A stretch of 60,366 nt of DNA from the NCBI GenBank assembly GCA_016882265.1, contig VGVB01000014.1, positions 1 through 60,366 of the forward strand, written 5' to 3'. The stretch is from Gammaproteobacteria bacterium (GTDB taxonomy: Bacteria; Pseudomonadota; Gammaproteobacteria; Steroidobacterales; Steroidobacteraceae). A program made the translations under genes and the position numbers. This document shows positions 1 through 20,354 of the stretch, in pieces; the first letter of the stretch is position 1, and every line of letters begins with the position of its first letter. The notes beneath the pieces are model-generated. The model had not been told where the DNA came from. It worked only from the letters and a program-made list of their open reading frames with translations, and did no database searches.

Positions 1-72
1 GTCCGCCAGGAACTGCGCTCGTCGCGTCACCTTCCCGTACTTCTCAAAGCCCGTCAGCGTCTGCTGCTTCAT
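1..72 (-). CDS. IS5-family transposase, N-terminal fragment
   Basis: A minus-strand reading frame starts at ATG 72-70 and is open for 24 codons to the window edge. It begins MKQQTLTGFEKYGKVTRRAQ and continues FLAD. The MKQQTL start, a short basic linker and the TRRAQFL block are the usual N-terminus of IS5-family DDE transposases. The DDE catalytic residues lie outside the window. Whether the element is intact cannot be judged here. Confidence 0.8.
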   Translation of the reverse strand, partial: MKQQTLTGFEKYGKVTRRAQFLAD

Positions 73-131
73 CGTCGCACTCACATCGCCTCGAATGGCC
101 AGTAAGACACTACAGGTAAATCAGAGTTTCC
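1..131 (-). mobile_element. IS5-family insertion sequence, transposase-start end, cut by the window edge
   Basis: This is the outer end of an insertion sequence that continues past the left edge. Its terminal repeat lies at 117-131; read inward on the minus strand it begins GGAAACTCTGATTTA. The transposase start codon follows 45 nt further in. The bases just outside, CTAG at 132-135, fit the CTAR-type target known for the IS5 group. A related terminal repeat at 60240-60254 differs at about four of 15 positions. IS5-family assignment rests on the 24 visible transposase residues and the repeat and target pattern. Confidence 0.8.
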
Positions 132-147
132 CTAGGCCGGCCTTCCA

Positions 148-176
148 TTGACAGAAAGGCCGCCCGAGCCGAAAAT
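148..176 (+). promoter_or_regulatory. Sigma-70 promoter of the tRNA-tuf transcription unit
   Basis: A perfect -35 TTGACA at 148-153 is followed by a 17-nt spacer and GAAAAT at 171-176, which matches the -10 consensus at four of six positions. Transcription would start near 183, a few bases before tRNA-Tyr at 192. The -35 box lies only 16 bp from the IS end at 131, so the insertion removed or displaced anything further upstream but left the core promoter. Confidence 0.7.
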
Positions 177-191
177 GCGTGGCTCATTTCG

Positions 192-277
192 GGAGGGGTA
201 CCCAAGCGGCCAACGGGGGCAGACTGTAAATCTGCTGGCTTATGCCTTCGTAGGTTCGAATCCTACCCCCTCCACCA
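192..277 (+). tRNA. tRNA-Tyr (anticodon GTA)
   Basis: This 86-nt class II tRNA has a 7-bp acceptor stem (GGAGGGG at 192-198 with CCCCTCC at 267-273). The anticodon loop is CTGTAAA with GTA at 226-228. It has a long variable arm, a T loop GTTCGAATC and an encoded CCA at 275-277. It is the first gene of a tRNA cluster that leads into tuf, as in the thrU-tyrU-glyT-thrT-tufB unit of E. coli. Confidence 0.95.
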
Positions 278-352
278 GTTTGTCACGGCAGGCAGGTGGT
301 TCTGGCTGATCGGGCACCCCGGCGAACCTGCGTACGCCGAGCGTGAAGGAAT

Positions 353-426
<74 letters not shown>

Positions 427-459
427 GCCGGCGGGACTGGCGGGCGGACACCGGACATG

Positions 460-535
460 GCCCACGTAGCTCAGTCGGTAGAGCACGTCCTTGGTAAGGA
501 CGAGGTCACCGGTTCGATTCCGGTCGTGGGCTCCA
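460..535 (+). tRNA. tRNA-Thr (anticodon GGT)
   Basis: This 76-nt tRNA pairs GCCCACG at 460-466 with CGTGGGC at 525-531 and ends TCCA at 532-535. The anticodon loop TTGGTAA gives GGT at 493-495. It lies 33 nt after tRNA-Gly and 75 nt before tuf, so it is probably processed from a common tRNA-tuf transcript. Confidence 0.95.
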
Positions 536-610
536 GCGCATGGGGCGGGGCCGGCGCCGCGGGCGCGCGGCGCGGTTACAGGCAGTCGTGGACCTTTGCA
601 GAGGTGAGTC

Positions 611-1801
<1,191 letters not shown>

Positions 1802-1831
1802 GGGGGCGGTTACCGGCGCGGCAGCAACGGA

Positions 1832-1907
<76 letters not shown>

Positions 1908-1947
1908 CCGCCCCGGGACGACCGGGCCAGGCGCCAACGGACGCGGC

Positions 1948-2328
1948 ATGAACGAACAGGTTGCCAGGACTGGCGTCGCCGTGATCGACGCCTTCAAGAT
2001 CGTGCTCGCCGCGGCGGCAGTGCTCGGCGGCGTGATTGCCTGGTACCTGCTCAGCGGGCAGCCGACCGCGCTCCGTATCCTGGTTGTGCTCGGCGGCCTG
2101 GCCGCCGGCGCCGGGCTGTTGTACTGGTCGGCGCCGGGCCGTGAGCTGTGGCAGTACGTGCAGGGCTCGCGGGTCGAACTGCGCAAGATGGTCTGGCCGA
2201 CCAGCCAGGAGACCTGGCGCACGACGCTGGTGGTGTTCGTGTTCGTGGTGCTGCTGGGAGTTTTTTTCTGGCTGGTCGACATGCTGCTGGCCTGGATCGT
2301 CCGCCAGGTCACCGGAACCGGGGGCTGA
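1948..2328 (+). CDS. secE: Preprotein translocase subunit SecE
   Basis: SecE clamps SecY in the SecYEG channel of the inner membrane. The 126-residue product has three hydrophobic segments (about 17-36, 43-62 and 93-115), the proteobacterial three-helix type rather than the short one-helix form. The conserved cytoplasmic block [15 protein letters not shown] (about 76-90) is the hallmark that precedes the essential last helix. The gene sits 40 nt after tRNA-Trp and 4 nt before nusG, the standard secE-nusG pair. Confidence 0.95.
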   Translation: MNEQVARTGVAVIDAFKIVLAAAAVLGGVIAWYLLSGQPTALRILVVLGGLAAGAGLLYWSAPGRELWQYVQGSRVELRKMVWPTSQETWRTTLVVFVFVVLLGVFFWLVDMLLAWIVRQVTGTGG

Positions 2329-2332
2329 TGCC

Positions 2333-2866
2333 GTGGCGCTGAACTGGTACGTGGTGCACGCCTACTCGAATTTCGAGCACAAGGTGGCGAAGAGCCTCAA
2401 GGAGCGCATCCGCCTGCACGGTCTCGAGCATAAGTTCGGCGACGTGCTGGTGCCGACCGAGGAAGTCGTCGAGATGCGCGCCGGGCACAAGCGCAAGAGC
2501 GAGCGCAAGTTCTTCCCGGGCTATGTGCTGGTGCAGATGGAGATGGACGACGACGCCTGGCACCTGGTCAAGGAGACGCCGAAGGTGCTCGGCTTCATCG
2601 GCGGGACGGCGGAAAAGCCGGCCCCGATCACCGACAAGGAAGCGAATGCGATCCTGCGCCGGGTCGAGGAAGGGGTCGAGAAGCCGCGACCCAAGGTGCT
2701 GTTCGAGCCGGGCGAGGTCGTGCGCGTGGTCGACGGGCCATTCAACGACTTCACCGGCGTGGTCGAGAACGTCAATTACGAAAAGAGCCGCCTGCAGGTC
2801 GCGGTCCAGATCCTCGGCCGGTCGACGCCGGTCGAGCTGGACTTCGGGCAGGTGGAGAAGGTCTGA
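2333..2866 (+). CDS. nusG: Transcription termination/antitermination factor NusG
   Basis: NusG binds RNA polymerase, suppresses pausing, links to Rho and couples transcription to translation. The 177-residue product has the N-terminal NGN domain starting [14 protein letters not shown], with FFPGYVLVQ in its core. A C-terminal KOW domain carries [19 protein letters not shown]. The GTG at 2333 is chosen because it gives the standard N-terminus; the nearby ATG at 2328 is in another frame and stops after three codons. It is translationally close to secE. Confidence 0.96.
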   Translation: MALNWYVVHAYSNFEHKVAKSLKERIRLHGLEHKFGDVLVPTEEVVEMRAGHKRKSERKFFPGYVLVQMEMDDDAWHLVKETPKVLGFIGGTAEKPAPITDKEANAILRRVEEGVEKPRPKVLFEPGEVVRVVDGPFNDFTGVVENVNYEKSRLQVAVQILGRSTPVELDFGQVEKV

Positions 2867-2908
2867 ACCGGGGAGCCGTGAGGCGCCTGGACCCGGGAGC
2901 GAGGAGCG

Positions 2909-3340
2909 ATGGCCAAGAAGGTTACCGGTTATATCAAGCTGCAGATCCCGGCGGGCGGGGCCAACCCCAGCCCGCCGGTCGGTCCGGCGCTCGGCCAGCA
3001 GGGCGTCAACATCATGGAGTTCTGCAAGCAGTTCAATGCGGCGACGCAGAGCCTGGAGAAGGGCCTGCCGATCCCGGTCGTGATCACGGTCTACAGCGAC
3101 CGCAGCTTCACGTTCATTCAGAAGACGCCGCCGGCGGCTGTGCTGGTGCGCAAGGCGCTCGGCCTCGACAAGGGCTCGGGCACGCCGAACACGAAGAAGG
3201 TCGGCGTGATCACCCGGGCGCAGCTCGAGCAGATCGCGAAGACCAAGATGCCCGACCTGACCGCCGCCGACCTGGATGCGGCCGTGCGGACCATCGCCGG
3301 CAGTGCCCGCAGCATGGGCGTTGACGTGGAGGGCCTCTGA
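2909..3340 (+). CDS. rplK: 50S ribosomal protein L11
   Basis: L11 forms the GTPase-associated centre with 23S rRNA and is needed for RelA sensing of uncharged tRNA. The 143-residue product has the usual length. [20 protein letters not shown] and the proline-rich [20 protein letters not shown]-terminal domain are diagnostic; the RNA-binding C-terminal domain follows. It begins the rplKAJL-rpoBC set and is separated from rplA by one base. Confidence 0.97.
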   Translation: MAKKVTGYIKLQIPAGGANPSPPVGPALGQQGVNIMEFCKQFNAATQSLEKGLPIPVVITVYSDRSFTFIQKTPPAAVLVRKALGLDKGSGTPNTKKVGVITRAQLEQIAKTKMPDLTAADLDAAVRTIAGSARSMGVDVEGL

Positions 3341-3341
3341 C

Positions 3342-4037
3342 ATGGCCGCAGCAGGCAAGCGCCAGCAGGCCTGGCGGGAACGCGTGCAGCCGGGGCGCCA
3401 GTATCCGCTCGATGAGGCGCTGGAGCTGGTGCGCGAGCTGGCCACGGCGAAGTTCGACGAAACGGTGGATGTCGCGGTCAATCTCGGCATCGACGCCAGC
3501 AAGTCCGATCAGCAGGTGCGTGGCTCGACGGTGATGCCGCATGGCACCGGCAGGAAGGTCCGCGTCGCGGTGTTCACGCAGGGCAAGAACGCGGACGCGG
3601 CCCGCGAGGCCGGGGCCGACGTGGTCGGCTTCGACGACCTGGCGGAGAAGGTCAGACAGGGCCAGATCGATTTCGACGTCGTCATCGCCAGCCCGGATGC
3701 GATGCGTGTCGTCGGCCAGCTTGGCCAGATTCTGGGTCCGCGCGGTCTGATGCCGAACCCGAAGGTCGGCACGGTGACGCCGGATGTGGCCGGTGCGGTC
3801 CGCAATGCGAAAGCCGGCCAGGTCCGCTATCGCTGCGACAAGGGTGGCATCGTGCACTGCACGATCGGCAAGGCCAGCTTCGCGACCGCGGCGCTGCGGG
3901 AGAACCTGATGGCGCTGCTCGCCGACCTGCAGAAGGCCAGGCCGTCGACGGCCAAGGGCGTGTACCTGCAGCGCGTGACGCTGTCCTCGACGATGGGGCC
4001 GGGTGTGGCCGTGGAGCGCGGCTCGCTCGGGATCTGA
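3342..4037 (+). CDS. rplA: 50S ribosomal protein L1
   Basis: L1 forms the mobile L1 stalk that helps release deacylated tRNA, and in other bacteria represses its own operon. The 231-residue product has the usual length. The ATG at 3342 gives the family N-terminus and lies one base after the rplK stop. [12 protein letters not shown] in the middle is the signature block, and the C-terminus has the TMGPGV motif. The L10 leader follows directly. Confidence 0.96.
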   Translation: MAAAGKRQQAWRERVQPGRQYPLDEALELVRELATAKFDETVDVAVNLGIDASKSDQQVRGSTVMPHGTGRKVRVAVFTQGKNADAAREAGADVVGFDDLAEKVRQGQIDFDVVIASPDAMRVVGQLGQILGPRGLMPNPKVGTVTPDVAGAVRNAKAGQVRYRCDKGGIVHCTIGKASFATAALRENLMALLADLQKARPSTAKGVYLQRVTLSSTMGPGVAVERGSLGI

Positions 4038-4251
4038 ACGAATCGGGGTCACGGGCCGCAGGGCGCGTGACCGCATGGGCCGGCCGGCCAGTGGGCCGTC
4101 CGGGCCATCGAAGACCGCAGGCGGGGCGACGGCCCCTCAATGGTCGCCTGCGCAGATGGTGGAACCCGCATCAGTGCGCACTGGTGACGGTTGCCATCAA
4201 CCGGCCGGACCGGCCGGCGGAGCAACAGGCGCTCGTCGCCAGGAGGAGTCG
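4038..4251 (+). promoter_or_regulatory. Probable L10 leader (autoregulatory RNA upstream of rplJ)
   Basis: The 214-nt gap before rplJ is the largest in the rplKAJL unit. It can fold into an 8-bp helix (4116-4123 with 4145-4152) enclosing a GC hairpin (GGGGC/GCCCC). A second hairpin CGGTTG-CCAT-CAACCG lies at 4188-4203. In other bacteria the equivalent leader binds the L10-L12 complex and represses translation of rplJL. The assignment is by position and visible pairing; I could not test it against a covariance model. Confidence 0.6.
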
Positions 4252-4785
4252 ATGCCACTGAGACTGGAAGACAAACAGGCGCTGGTCGCCGAAGTGCAGG
4301 CCGTGGCTCATGCGGCGCACTCGGTCGTCGCCGCCGAGTACCGTGGCCTGACGGTGACGCAGATCACCGGGCTGCGCGCGAAGGCGCGCGAGTCCGGCGT
4401 GTGGCTGCGCGTCGTCAAGAACACGCTGGCGCGGCGCGCGGTCAGCGGCACGCCGTACGAATGCATCGGGCCGAGCCTCAAGGGGCCGCTGATCCTGGCG
4501 TTCTCGCGCACGGATCCCGGCGCCGCGGCGCGGGTCGTGCGCGACTTCGCCAGGGGCAACGAGCGGCTGGTGCCGCGGTTCGTCGCGCTCGGCGGCCGCA
4601 CCTGGCCGGCCAGCGACCTCGAGCGGGTCGCCAGCCTGCCGACGCGCAACGAGGCGCTGGCGCTGCTGCTCGGCGTGTGCAAGGCACCGGTCGTACGGCT
4701 GGTGCGCACGCTGGCCGAACCGCAGGCGAAGCTGGTGCGGACCGTGGCCGCCGTCAAGGACGCGCGGGTCGCGGCCGGCGGCTGA
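4252..4785 (+). CDS. rplJ: 50S ribosomal protein L10
   Basis: L10 anchors L7/L12 dimers to the ribosome to form the stalk. The 177-residue product has the family length. [18 protein letters not shown] and [10 protein letters not shown] are conserved in the rRNA-binding half; the C-terminal helix binds L7/L12. AGGAGG at 4241-4246 fixes the ATG at 4252. The product is the expected repressor acting on the leader just upstream. Confidence 0.95.
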   Translation: MPLRLEDKQALVAEVQAVAHAAHSVVAAEYRGLTVTQITGLRAKARESGVWLRVVKNTLARRAVSGTPYECIGPSLKGPLILAFSRTDPGAAARVVRDFARGNERLVPRFVALGGRTWPASDLERVASLPTRNEALALLLGVCKAPVVRLVRTLAEPQAKLVRTVAAVKDARVAAGG

Positions 4786-4841
4786 GCGGGCGCGGCGCCG
4801 GCACCGGATTCGGGTTCAACCTTTCAACTGGAGTAACTGCA

Positions 4842-5225
4842 ATGGCTGTCAGCAAGGAAGAGATTCTCGACGCAATCGGCAACATGTCCGTCCTCGAGGT
4901 CGTCGACCTCGTGAAGATGATGGAGGAGAAGTTCGGCGTGACCGCCGCCGCACCGGTCGCGGTGGCCGCGCCGGCTGCGGGTGGCGCGGCGGCGCCGGCG
5001 GCCGAGGAGCAGACCGAATTCACGGTCACGATGAAGGCCTATCCGGCCGACAAGAAGGTGGTCGTGATCAAGGTGATCCGCGAGATCACCGGCCTCGGCC
5101 TCAAGGAGGCCAAGGACCTGGTCGAGGGTGCGCCGTCGACGGTCAAGGAAGCCGTATCGAAGGCCGATGCCGAGAAGATCCGCAAGCAGCTCGAGGACGT
5201 CGGCGCTACGGTCGAGGTCAGGTAA
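4842..5225 (+). CDS. rplL: 50S ribosomal protein L7/L12
   Basis: L7/L12 recruits and stimulates the translational GTPases. The 127-residue product has an N-terminal dimerisation domain ([18 protein letters not shown]), an Ala/Pro hinge at about 38-58, and a C-terminal domain with [21 protein letters not shown] and the closing [13 protein letters not shown] end (here DVGATVEVR). A TGGAG Shine-Dalgarno precedes the ATG at 4842. Confidence 0.97.
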   Translation: MAVSKEEILDAIGNMSVLEVVDLVKMMEEKFGVTAAAPVAVAAPAAGGAAAPAAEEQTEFTVTMKAYPADKKVVVIKVIREITGLGLKEAKDLVEGAPSTVKEAVSKADAEKIRKQLEDVGATVEVR

Positions 5226-5280
5226 GGACCTCGATGCGCGGGCTCCGCGCCCCGCCGTGCGTGGCACCGGATAGCGCCGG

Positions 5281-5306
5281 CGCCGGCTCCCGCCCGGGAG
5301 CCGGCG
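5281..5306 (+). promoter_or_regulatory. Strong hairpin in the rplL-rpoB gap
   Basis: Arms at 5281-5292 and 5295-5306 are a perfect 12-bp inverted repeat around two bases. No T-run follows, so it is not a classic intrinsic terminator. In E. coli this gap holds an attenuator and an RNase III site that set the ratio of ribosomal protein to RNA polymerase mRNA. A similar role here is inferred from position only. Confidence 0.5.
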
Positions 5307-5360
5307 GCGCGGCGCTGCCCGCCCTGCCGCCGTCGTTCTATTACGCATAGGGTGAATCCG

Positions 5361-9647
<4,287 letters not shown>

Positions 9648-9651
9648 GCCG

Positions 9652-13839
<4,188 letters not shown>

Positions 13840-13870
13840 ACGACGGGTTCCGTGCGGGCCGGCGGCTTCC

Positions 13871-13899
13871 TTGACAGTACCGGGGGCCGTTCCTAGAAT
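13871..13899 (+). promoter_or_regulatory. Strong sigma-70 promoter of the str (rpsL-rpsG-fusA-tuf) operon
   Basis: TTGACA at 13871-13876, a 17-nt spacer and TAGAAT at 13894-13899 make a near-consensus promoter, 32 nt after the rpoC stop and 131 nt before rpsL. Transcription should start near 13906. This is the best promoter match in the ribosomal cluster and marks the boundary between the rpoBC unit and the str operon. Confidence 0.8.
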
Positions 13900-13900
13900 C

Positions 13901-13976
13901 GCGGGCCTTTCCGGCCCGCCCGGTGACCCGCGGGGGCCCAGAGCAAACGGTGATCCGGGCCGCCGCACGGCGGCCC
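13901..13976 (+). promoter_or_regulatory. Two GC hairpins in the rpsL leader
   Basis: The first hairpin pairs GCGGGCC at 13901-13907 with GGCCCGC at 13913-13919. The second pairs GGGCCGCC at 13957-13964 with GGCGGCCC at 13969-13976 and is followed by GGCGTTT. The first overlaps the predicted start site; the second lies in the rpsL 5' leader and could be an attenuator or the end of rpoBC transcripts. The T-run is too short for a confident terminator call. Confidence 0.45.
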
Positions 13977-14029
13977 GGCGTTTCATGCGCCCCGGCAATT
14001 CCGCCGGTGCGCTGGCTGACAGGCAGGTT

Positions 14030-14404
14030 ATGGCGACGACAAACCAGTTGATCCGCGGCGGCCGCCTCGAGCCGACCTACAAGTCGAAGGTGCCAGCGCT
14101 GCAGCGCTCGCCGCAGCGGCGCGGGGTCTGCACGCGCGTGTACACGACCACGCCGAAGAAGCCCAATTCGGCGCTGCGCAAGGTCTGCCGGGTACGCCTG
14201 ACCAACGCCTACGAGGTCACCAGCTACATCGGCGGCGAGGGCCACAACCTGCAGGAGCACTCGGTGGTGCTGATCCGCGGCGGCCGGGTCAAGGACCTGC
14301 CGGGGGTCCGTTACCACACGGTCCGCGGCACGCTCGACTGCGCCGGTGTCGGCGACCGCAAGCAGGGCCGCTCGAAGTACGGCGCCAAGCGGCCGAAGAA
14401 GTGA
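14030..14404 (+). CDS. rpsL: 30S ribosomal protein S12
   Basis: S12 sits at the decoding centre and controls accuracy. The 124-residue product starts at ATG 14030 ([11 protein letters not shown]). An in-frame start further upstream would pass through the promoter and leader and is rejected. [18 protein letters not shown] and the [13 protein letters not shown] block have the wild-type lysines associated with streptomycin sensitivity. First gene of the str operon. Confidence 0.97.
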   Translation: MATTNQLIRGGRLEPTYKSKVPALQRSPQRRGVCTRVYTTTPKKPNSALRKVCRVRLTNAYEVTSYIGGEGHNLQEHSVVLIRGGRVKDLPGVRYHTVRGTLDCAGVGDRKQGRSKYGAKRPKK

Positions 14405-14409
14405 ACTGA

Positions 14410-14907
<498 letters not shown>

Positions 14908-14918
14908 CCGGAACCATC

Positions 14919-17012
14919 ATGCCCCGCGCGACTCCGATCGAACGCTACCGCAACATCGGTATCTCGGCGCACATCGACGCCGGCAAGACCACGACCACCG
15001 AGCGGGTGCTGTTCTATACCGGGGTCTCGCACAAGATCGGCGAGGTCCACGACGGCGCCGCCGTCATGGACTACATGGAACAGGAGCAGGAGCGCGGCAT
15101 CACGATCACCGCGGCCGCCACCACCTGCTTCTGGAAGGGCATGGACAACCACTTCCCCGAGCACCGGATCAACATCATCGACACGCCGGGGCACGTCGAT
15201 TTCACGATCGAGGTCGAGCGCTCGCTGCGCGTGCTGGACAGCGCGGTGGCGGTGTATTGCGCAGTGGCCGGCGTGCAGCCGCAGTCCGAAACGGTGTGGC
15301 GGCAGATGAACCGTTACCGGGTGCCGCGCCTCGCCTTCGTCAACAAGATGGACCGCGCCGGCGCCGACTTCCTGCGCTGCGTCGAGCAGATCCGCACCCG
15401 CCTGAAGGGCAACCCGGTGCCGATCCAGTTGCCGATCGGCGCTGAGGACGAGTTCGCCGGGGTCGTCGACCTGGTGCGGATGCAGTCGATCTGGTGGGAC
15501 GACTCGACCCAGGGTATGCGCTTCGAATACCGGGAGATCCCGGCCGAGCTGCGCGCGCGGTGCGACGAGTACCGCGGCCGGCTGGTCGAGGCCGCGGCCG
15601 AAGCCAACGAGGAGCTGCTGCACAAGTACCTCGAGGACGGCACGCTGACCGAGGCCGAGATCCGGCGCGGGCTGCGCGAGCGGGCGCTGCGCAACGAGAT
15701 CTGTCTGGTGACCTGCGGTTCGGCGTTCCGCAACAAGGGCGTGCAGGCGGTGCTCGACGCGGTGATCGAGTACATGCCGTCACCGCTCGACGTACCCGAC
15801 GTGCGCGGCCAGAGCGACGACGGCGCCGAGCTGACCCGCAAGTCTGCCGATGAGGCGCCGTTCGCCGCGCTGGCTTTCAAGATCCTGAACGATCCGTTCG
15901 TCGGCAACCTGACCTTCTTCCGCATCTACTCCGGCACGCTGAACTCCGGCGACCAGGTGTTTGTGCCGAACCGCAGCCGCAAGGAGCGCATCGGCCGGCT
16001 GCTGCAGATGCACGCCAGCGAGCGCGAGGAGATCAAGGAAGTGCGCGCCGGCGACATCGCCGCGGCGGTCGGCCTGAAGGACGTGATCACCGGCGACACG
16101 CTGTGCGCTCCGGACCAGGTCATCGTGCTCGAGAAGATGGAGTTCCCGGAGCCGGTGATCTCGGTGGCGGTCGAGCCGAAGACCAAGGCCGACCAGGAGA
16201 AGATGGGCCTCGCGCTGCAGCGCCTGGCCAAGGAAGATCCGTCGTTCCGCGTGTCCAGCGACGCCGAATCCGGCCAGACCATCATCTCCGGCATGGGCGA
16301 GCTGCACCTCGAGATCATCGTCGACCGCATGAAGCGCGAGTTCAGGGTTGAAGCCAACGTCGGCCGCCCGCAGGTCGCCTATCGCGAGACGATCCGCGGC
16401 GCAGTCGAGCAGGAAGGGCGCTTCGTGCGCCAGTCCGGCGGCCGCGGCCAGTATGGCCACGTCTGGCTGAAGATCGAACCGCTCGCGGAAGGCAAGGGCT
16501 ACGAGTTCGTCAACGAGATCGTCGGCGGCGTGGTGCCGCGCGAGTACATTCCGGCGGTGGACAAGGGCGTGCGCGAGGCGATAGCGGGCGGCGTGATCGC
16601 CGGCTTCCCGATCGTCGACGTGCGCGTGTCGATCTTCGACGGTTCGTACCACGACGTCGACTCGAACGAGATGGCGTTCAAGATCGCCGGCAGCATGGCG
16701 TTCAAGGAGGGTTTCGCCAGGGCCCGGCCGGTGCTGCTCGAGCCGATCATGAAGGTCGAGGTCGTGACCCCGGAGGAGTACTCCGGCGACGTGATCGGCG
16801 ACCTGAACCGGCGCCGCGGGCACATCACCGGCATGGACGAGTCGGTGTCCGGCAAGGTGATCACCGCCGAGGTGCCGCTGGCCGAGATGTTCGGTTACGC
16901 GACCAACGTGCGCTCGATGTCGCAGGGGCGGGCCACGTTCACGATGGAGTTCAGCCGCTACGTCGAGGTGCCGAACCACGTCGCCGAGGCGGTCCTGAAG
17001 AAGGCGTCCTGA
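14919..17012 (+). CDS. fusA: Elongation factor G
   Basis: EF-G drives translocation and, with RRF, ribosome recycling. The 697-residue product has the family length. ATG 14919 gives the standard start [28 protein letters not shown] (17-24), DTPGHVDF and [10 protein letters not shown] are the GTPase motifs, followed by domains II-V ending with the [20 protein letters not shown] block. It lies 36 nt before the second tuf gene. Confidence 0.98.
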   Translation: MPRATPIERYRNIGISAHIDAGKTTTTERVLFYTGVSHKIGEVHDGAAVMDYMEQEQERGITITAAATTCFWKGMDNHFPEHRINIIDTPGHVDFTIEVERSLRVLDSAVAVYCAVAGVQPQSETVWRQMNRYRVPRLAFVNKMDRAGADFLRCVEQIRTRLKGNPVPIQLPIGAEDEFAGVVDLVRMQSIWWDDSTQGMRFEYREIPAELRARCDEYRGRLVEAAAEANEELLHKYLEDGTLTEAEIRRGLRERALRNEICLVTCGSAFRNKGVQAVLDAVIEYMPSPLDVPDVRGQSDDGAELTRKSADEAPFAALAFKILNDPFVGNLTFFRIYSGTLNSGDQVFVPNRSRKERIGRLLQMHASEREEIKEVRAGDIAAAVGLKDVITGDTLCAPDQVIVLEKMEFPEPVISVAVEPKTKADQEKMGLALQRLAKEDPSFRVSSDAESGQTIISGMGELHLEIIVDRMKREFRVEANVGRPQVAYRETIRGAVEQEGRFVRQSGGRGQYGHVWLKIEPLAEGKGYEFVNEIVGGVVPREYIPAVDKGVREAIAGGVIAGFPIVDVRVSIFDGSYHDVDSNEMAFKIAGSMAFKEGFARARPVLLEPIMKVEVVTPEEYSGDVIGDLNRRRGHITGMDESVSGKVITAEVPLAEMFGYATNVRSMSQGRATFTMEFSRYVEVPNHVAEAVLKKAS

Positions 17013-17048
17013 GCGCCGTCCTGCCAGCAACACACGGGAAGCACTGCC

Positions 17049-18239
<1,191 letters not shown>

Positions 18240-18248
18240 GGAGCGACC

Positions 18249-18563
18249 ATGGCAGGCAGCCAGAACATCCGCATCCGGCTCAAGGCCTTCGATCACCGGC
18301 TGATCGATACCTCGGCGCGGGAGATCGTCGAAACGGCGCGGCGCACCGGTGCGATCGTGCGCGGCCCGGTGCCGTTGCCGACCAAGCTCGAGCGCTTCAC
18401 GCTGCTGGTGTCGCCGCACGGCGACAAGGACGCGCGCGACCAGTACGAGGTCCGCACGCACAAGCGGCTGATGGACATTCTGAGCCCGACCGACAAGACC
18501 GTCGACGCGCTGATGCGTCTCGAGCTGCCGGCCGGGGTGGACGTGCAGATCAAGTTGAACTAG
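18249..18563 (+). CDS. rpsJ: 30S ribosomal protein S10 (NusE)
   Basis: S10 is a 30S head protein and, as NusE, binds NusB and NusG in antitermination. The 104-residue product has the conserved [14 protein letters not shown] start and the GPVPLPTK loop. AAGGAGCG precedes the ATG, 9 nt after tuf, so it must be read through from the str operon. Unlike the E. coli arrangement, no leader precedes rpsJ; the leader-like gap comes after it. Confidence 0.97.
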   Translation: MAGSQNIRIRLKAFDHRLIDTSAREIVETARRTGAIVRGPVPLPTKLERFTLLVSPHGDKDARDQYEVRTHKRLMDILSPTDKTVDALMRLELPAGVDVQIKLN

Positions 18564-18582
18564 GGCGCGGAGCGGCTATACT
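18555..18582 (+). promoter_or_regulatory. Candidate promoter between rpsJ and rplC
   Basis: TTGAAC at 18555-18560 overlaps the end of rpsJ and is followed by a 16-nt spacer and TATACT at 18577-18582. The -10 matches consensus at five of six positions, rare in such GC-rich DNA. It would start a transcript with a leader of about 125 nt before rplC. Confidence 0.55.
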
Positions 18583-18667
18583 ACGCGGCTCGTTGCGCGG
18601 CCCATACAGGGGCCCGGATCGGCAGCGGGCACGGGGTCCGCTGCGGCCGTCATCGATGACAGAGGCA

Positions 18668-18691
18668 GCACCGGCCAATTGCAGCCGGTGC
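18668..18691 (+). promoter_or_regulatory. Leader hairpin upstream of rplC
   Basis: GCACCGGC at 18668-18675 pairs perfectly with GCCGGTGC at 18684-18691 around the loop CAATTGCA. It ends 21 nt before the rplC start. The 149-nt rpsJ-rplC gap is unusual inside an S10 operon, so a control element, perhaps recognised by L4 as in the E. coli S10 leader, is plausible but unproven. Confidence 0.45.
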
Positions 18692-18712
18692 GGTGTACTA
18701 AGGACAACAGAC

Positions 18713-19393
18713 ATGACCATTGGTCTGGTCGGTCGCAAGGCCGGCATGACTCGGGTTTTCACCGACGCGGGCGAGTCCCTGCCGGTTACCGTCATTGAGG
18801 TGCCGCCGAACCGGGTCGTGCAGGTCAAGGACGCGGGCCGGGATGGGTACCGCGCGCTCCAGGTAACTTTCGGGACCCGGCGCCCGACCCGGCTGCGCAA
18901 GCCGGTCGCGGGCCACTACGCGCGGCCCGGGGTCGAGCCCGGCGAGGCGCTGGTCGAATTCCGGCTGAGCGGCGGTGAGGGCGACGGCCTGGCGGCCGGT
19001 GCCCTGCTGCGCGTGGACCTGTTCGAGACCGGGCAGGTCGTGGACGTCACCGGCGCCACCATCGGCAAGGGCTATGCCGGCGTCATGAAGCGGCACGGTT
19101 TCGCCGGCGGCTACGCCAGTCATGGTACGTCGGTGTCGCACCGCGCGCCGGGTTCGATCGGCCAGCGCCAGACCCCGGGACGCACCCTCCCCGGCAAGCG
19201 CATGGCCGGCCGGATGGGCGGCGAACGGCGCACCGAGGAAAATCTGCGCGTCGTCGCCGTCGACGCCGAACGCAACCTGCTGCTGGTCAGCGGCTCGGTC
19301 CCTGGCGCTCCCGGCGGCCGGGTCGTCGTACGCCCGTCGGTCAAGGCGCAGGCCCAGCGCCGGCGCCGCACCGTGGCGCCGGTCAGGAAGTAA
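18713..19393 (+). CDS. rplC: 50S ribosomal protein L3
   Basis: L3 is an early 50S assembly protein reaching the peptidyl transferase centre. The 226-residue product starts at ATG 18713 ([16 protein letters not shown]); an upstream in-frame start would cross the promoter and leader. The [10 protein letters not shown] segment and the [11 protein letters not shown] block that carries the methylated glutamine of L3 are present. Confidence 0.95.
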   Translation: MTIGLVGRKAGMTRVFTDAGESLPVTVIEVPPNRVVQVKDAGRDGYRALQVTFGTRRPTRLRKPVAGHYARPGVEPGEALVEFRLSGGEGDGLAAGALLRVDLFETGQVVDVTGATIGKGYAGVMKRHGFAGGYASHGTSVSHRAPGSIGQRQTPGRTLPGKRMAGRMGGERRTEENLRVVAVDAERNLLLVSGSVPGAPGGRVVVRPSVKAQAQRRRRTVAPVRK

Positions 19394-19409
19394 TACCGAG
19401 GCCTGGACG

Positions 19410-20024
19410 ATGAAGCTGAAACTCATCAATGGCGGCGCCGCCGGGTCCGAGATCGACGTCAGCGACGCGACTTTCGGCCGCGAATTCAACGAGCCGCTGG
19501 TCCACCAGGTGCTGATCGCCTATGCCGCGGCCGGCCGCGCGGGCACCAAGGCGCAGAAGACGCGCGCCGAGGTGCGGGGCGGTGGCCGCAAGCCGTGGCG
19601 CCAGAAAGGCACCGGCAGTGCGCGCGCCGGCTCGATCCGCAGCCCGCTGTGGATTGGTGGCGGGCGGGCCTTCGCGGCGCGGCCGCGAAGCTTCGAGCAG
19701 AAGGTCAACCGCAAGATGTACCGGGGCGCGATTCGCTCGATGCTATCGGAGCTGGCCCGCCAGCAGCGGCTGCTGGCGACCGGATCACTGGAACTCGAAG
19801 CGCCGAAGACCCGCATGCTGGTCGGCCGGCTCGCCGAACTCGGCCTCGACAGCGTGCTGATCCTGACCGAGGCCTACGACGAGAAGCTGCAGCTTGCGGC
19901 GCGCAACCTGGCCGATGTCGACGTCCGCACCGTCGCCAACCTGGATCCGGTTTCGCTGGCGCGCTACCCGAAGGTGCTGGCGACCGTCGCGGCACTGCGG
20001 CTGCTCGAGGAGCGACTGGCATGA
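19410..20024 (+). CDS. rplD: 50S ribosomal protein L4
   Basis: L4 lines the exit tunnel and is the autogenous regulator of the S10 operon in E. coli. The 204-residue product has the extended-loop motif [18 protein letters not shown] that reaches the tunnel, followed by the globular domain with MLSELARQ. It ends in an ATGA overlap with rplW, so the two are translationally coupled. Confidence 0.96.
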   Translation: MKLKLINGGAAGSEIDVSDATFGREFNEPLVHQVLIAYAAAGRAGTKAQKTRAEVRGGGRKPWRQKGTGSARAGSIRSPLWIGGGRAFAARPRSFEQKVNRKMYRGAIRSMLSELARQQRLLATGSLELEAPKTRMLVGRLAELGLDSVLILTEAYDEKLQLAARNLADVDVRTVANLDPVSLARYPKVLATVAALRLLEERLA

Positions 20025-20332
20025 GCACGACCGGCAAGGAACGCCTGACCACGATTCTGCTAGCGCCGCACGTCTCGGAGAAGAGCGCGCGCCTCGCCGG
20101 CGCGGGCAATCAGTATGTGTTCCGGGTCCGCACGGATGCGACGCGGCCCGAGATCCGCGCCGCGGTCCAGTACCTGTTCGAGGTCAAGGTCGACTCGGTG
20201 CGGGTCGTGAACCTGCCGGGCAAGGCCAAGCGCTTCGGCCGGACGCCGGGCCAGCGGCAGGCCTGGAAGAAGGCCTACGTACGTCTCGCCGCCGGCCAGA
20301 CCATCGAGCTCGGCGGCGCCGAGCGGGCCTGA
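20021..20332 (+). CDS. rplW: 50S ribosomal protein L23
   Basis: L23 sits at the exit tunnel mouth and docks trigger factor and SRP. The 103-residue product has [14 protein letters not shown] and the [15 protein letters not shown] block typical of the family. Its ATG overlaps the rplD stop (ATGA at 20021-20024). Confidence 0.95.
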   Translation: MSTTGKERLTTILLAPHVSEKSARLAGAGNQYVFRVRTDATRPEIRAAVQYLFEVKVDSVRVVNLPGKAKRFGRTPGQRQAWKKAYVRLAAGQTIELGGAERA

Positions 20333-20354
20333 GCGCGCTGACAGGAAGCAGAGC

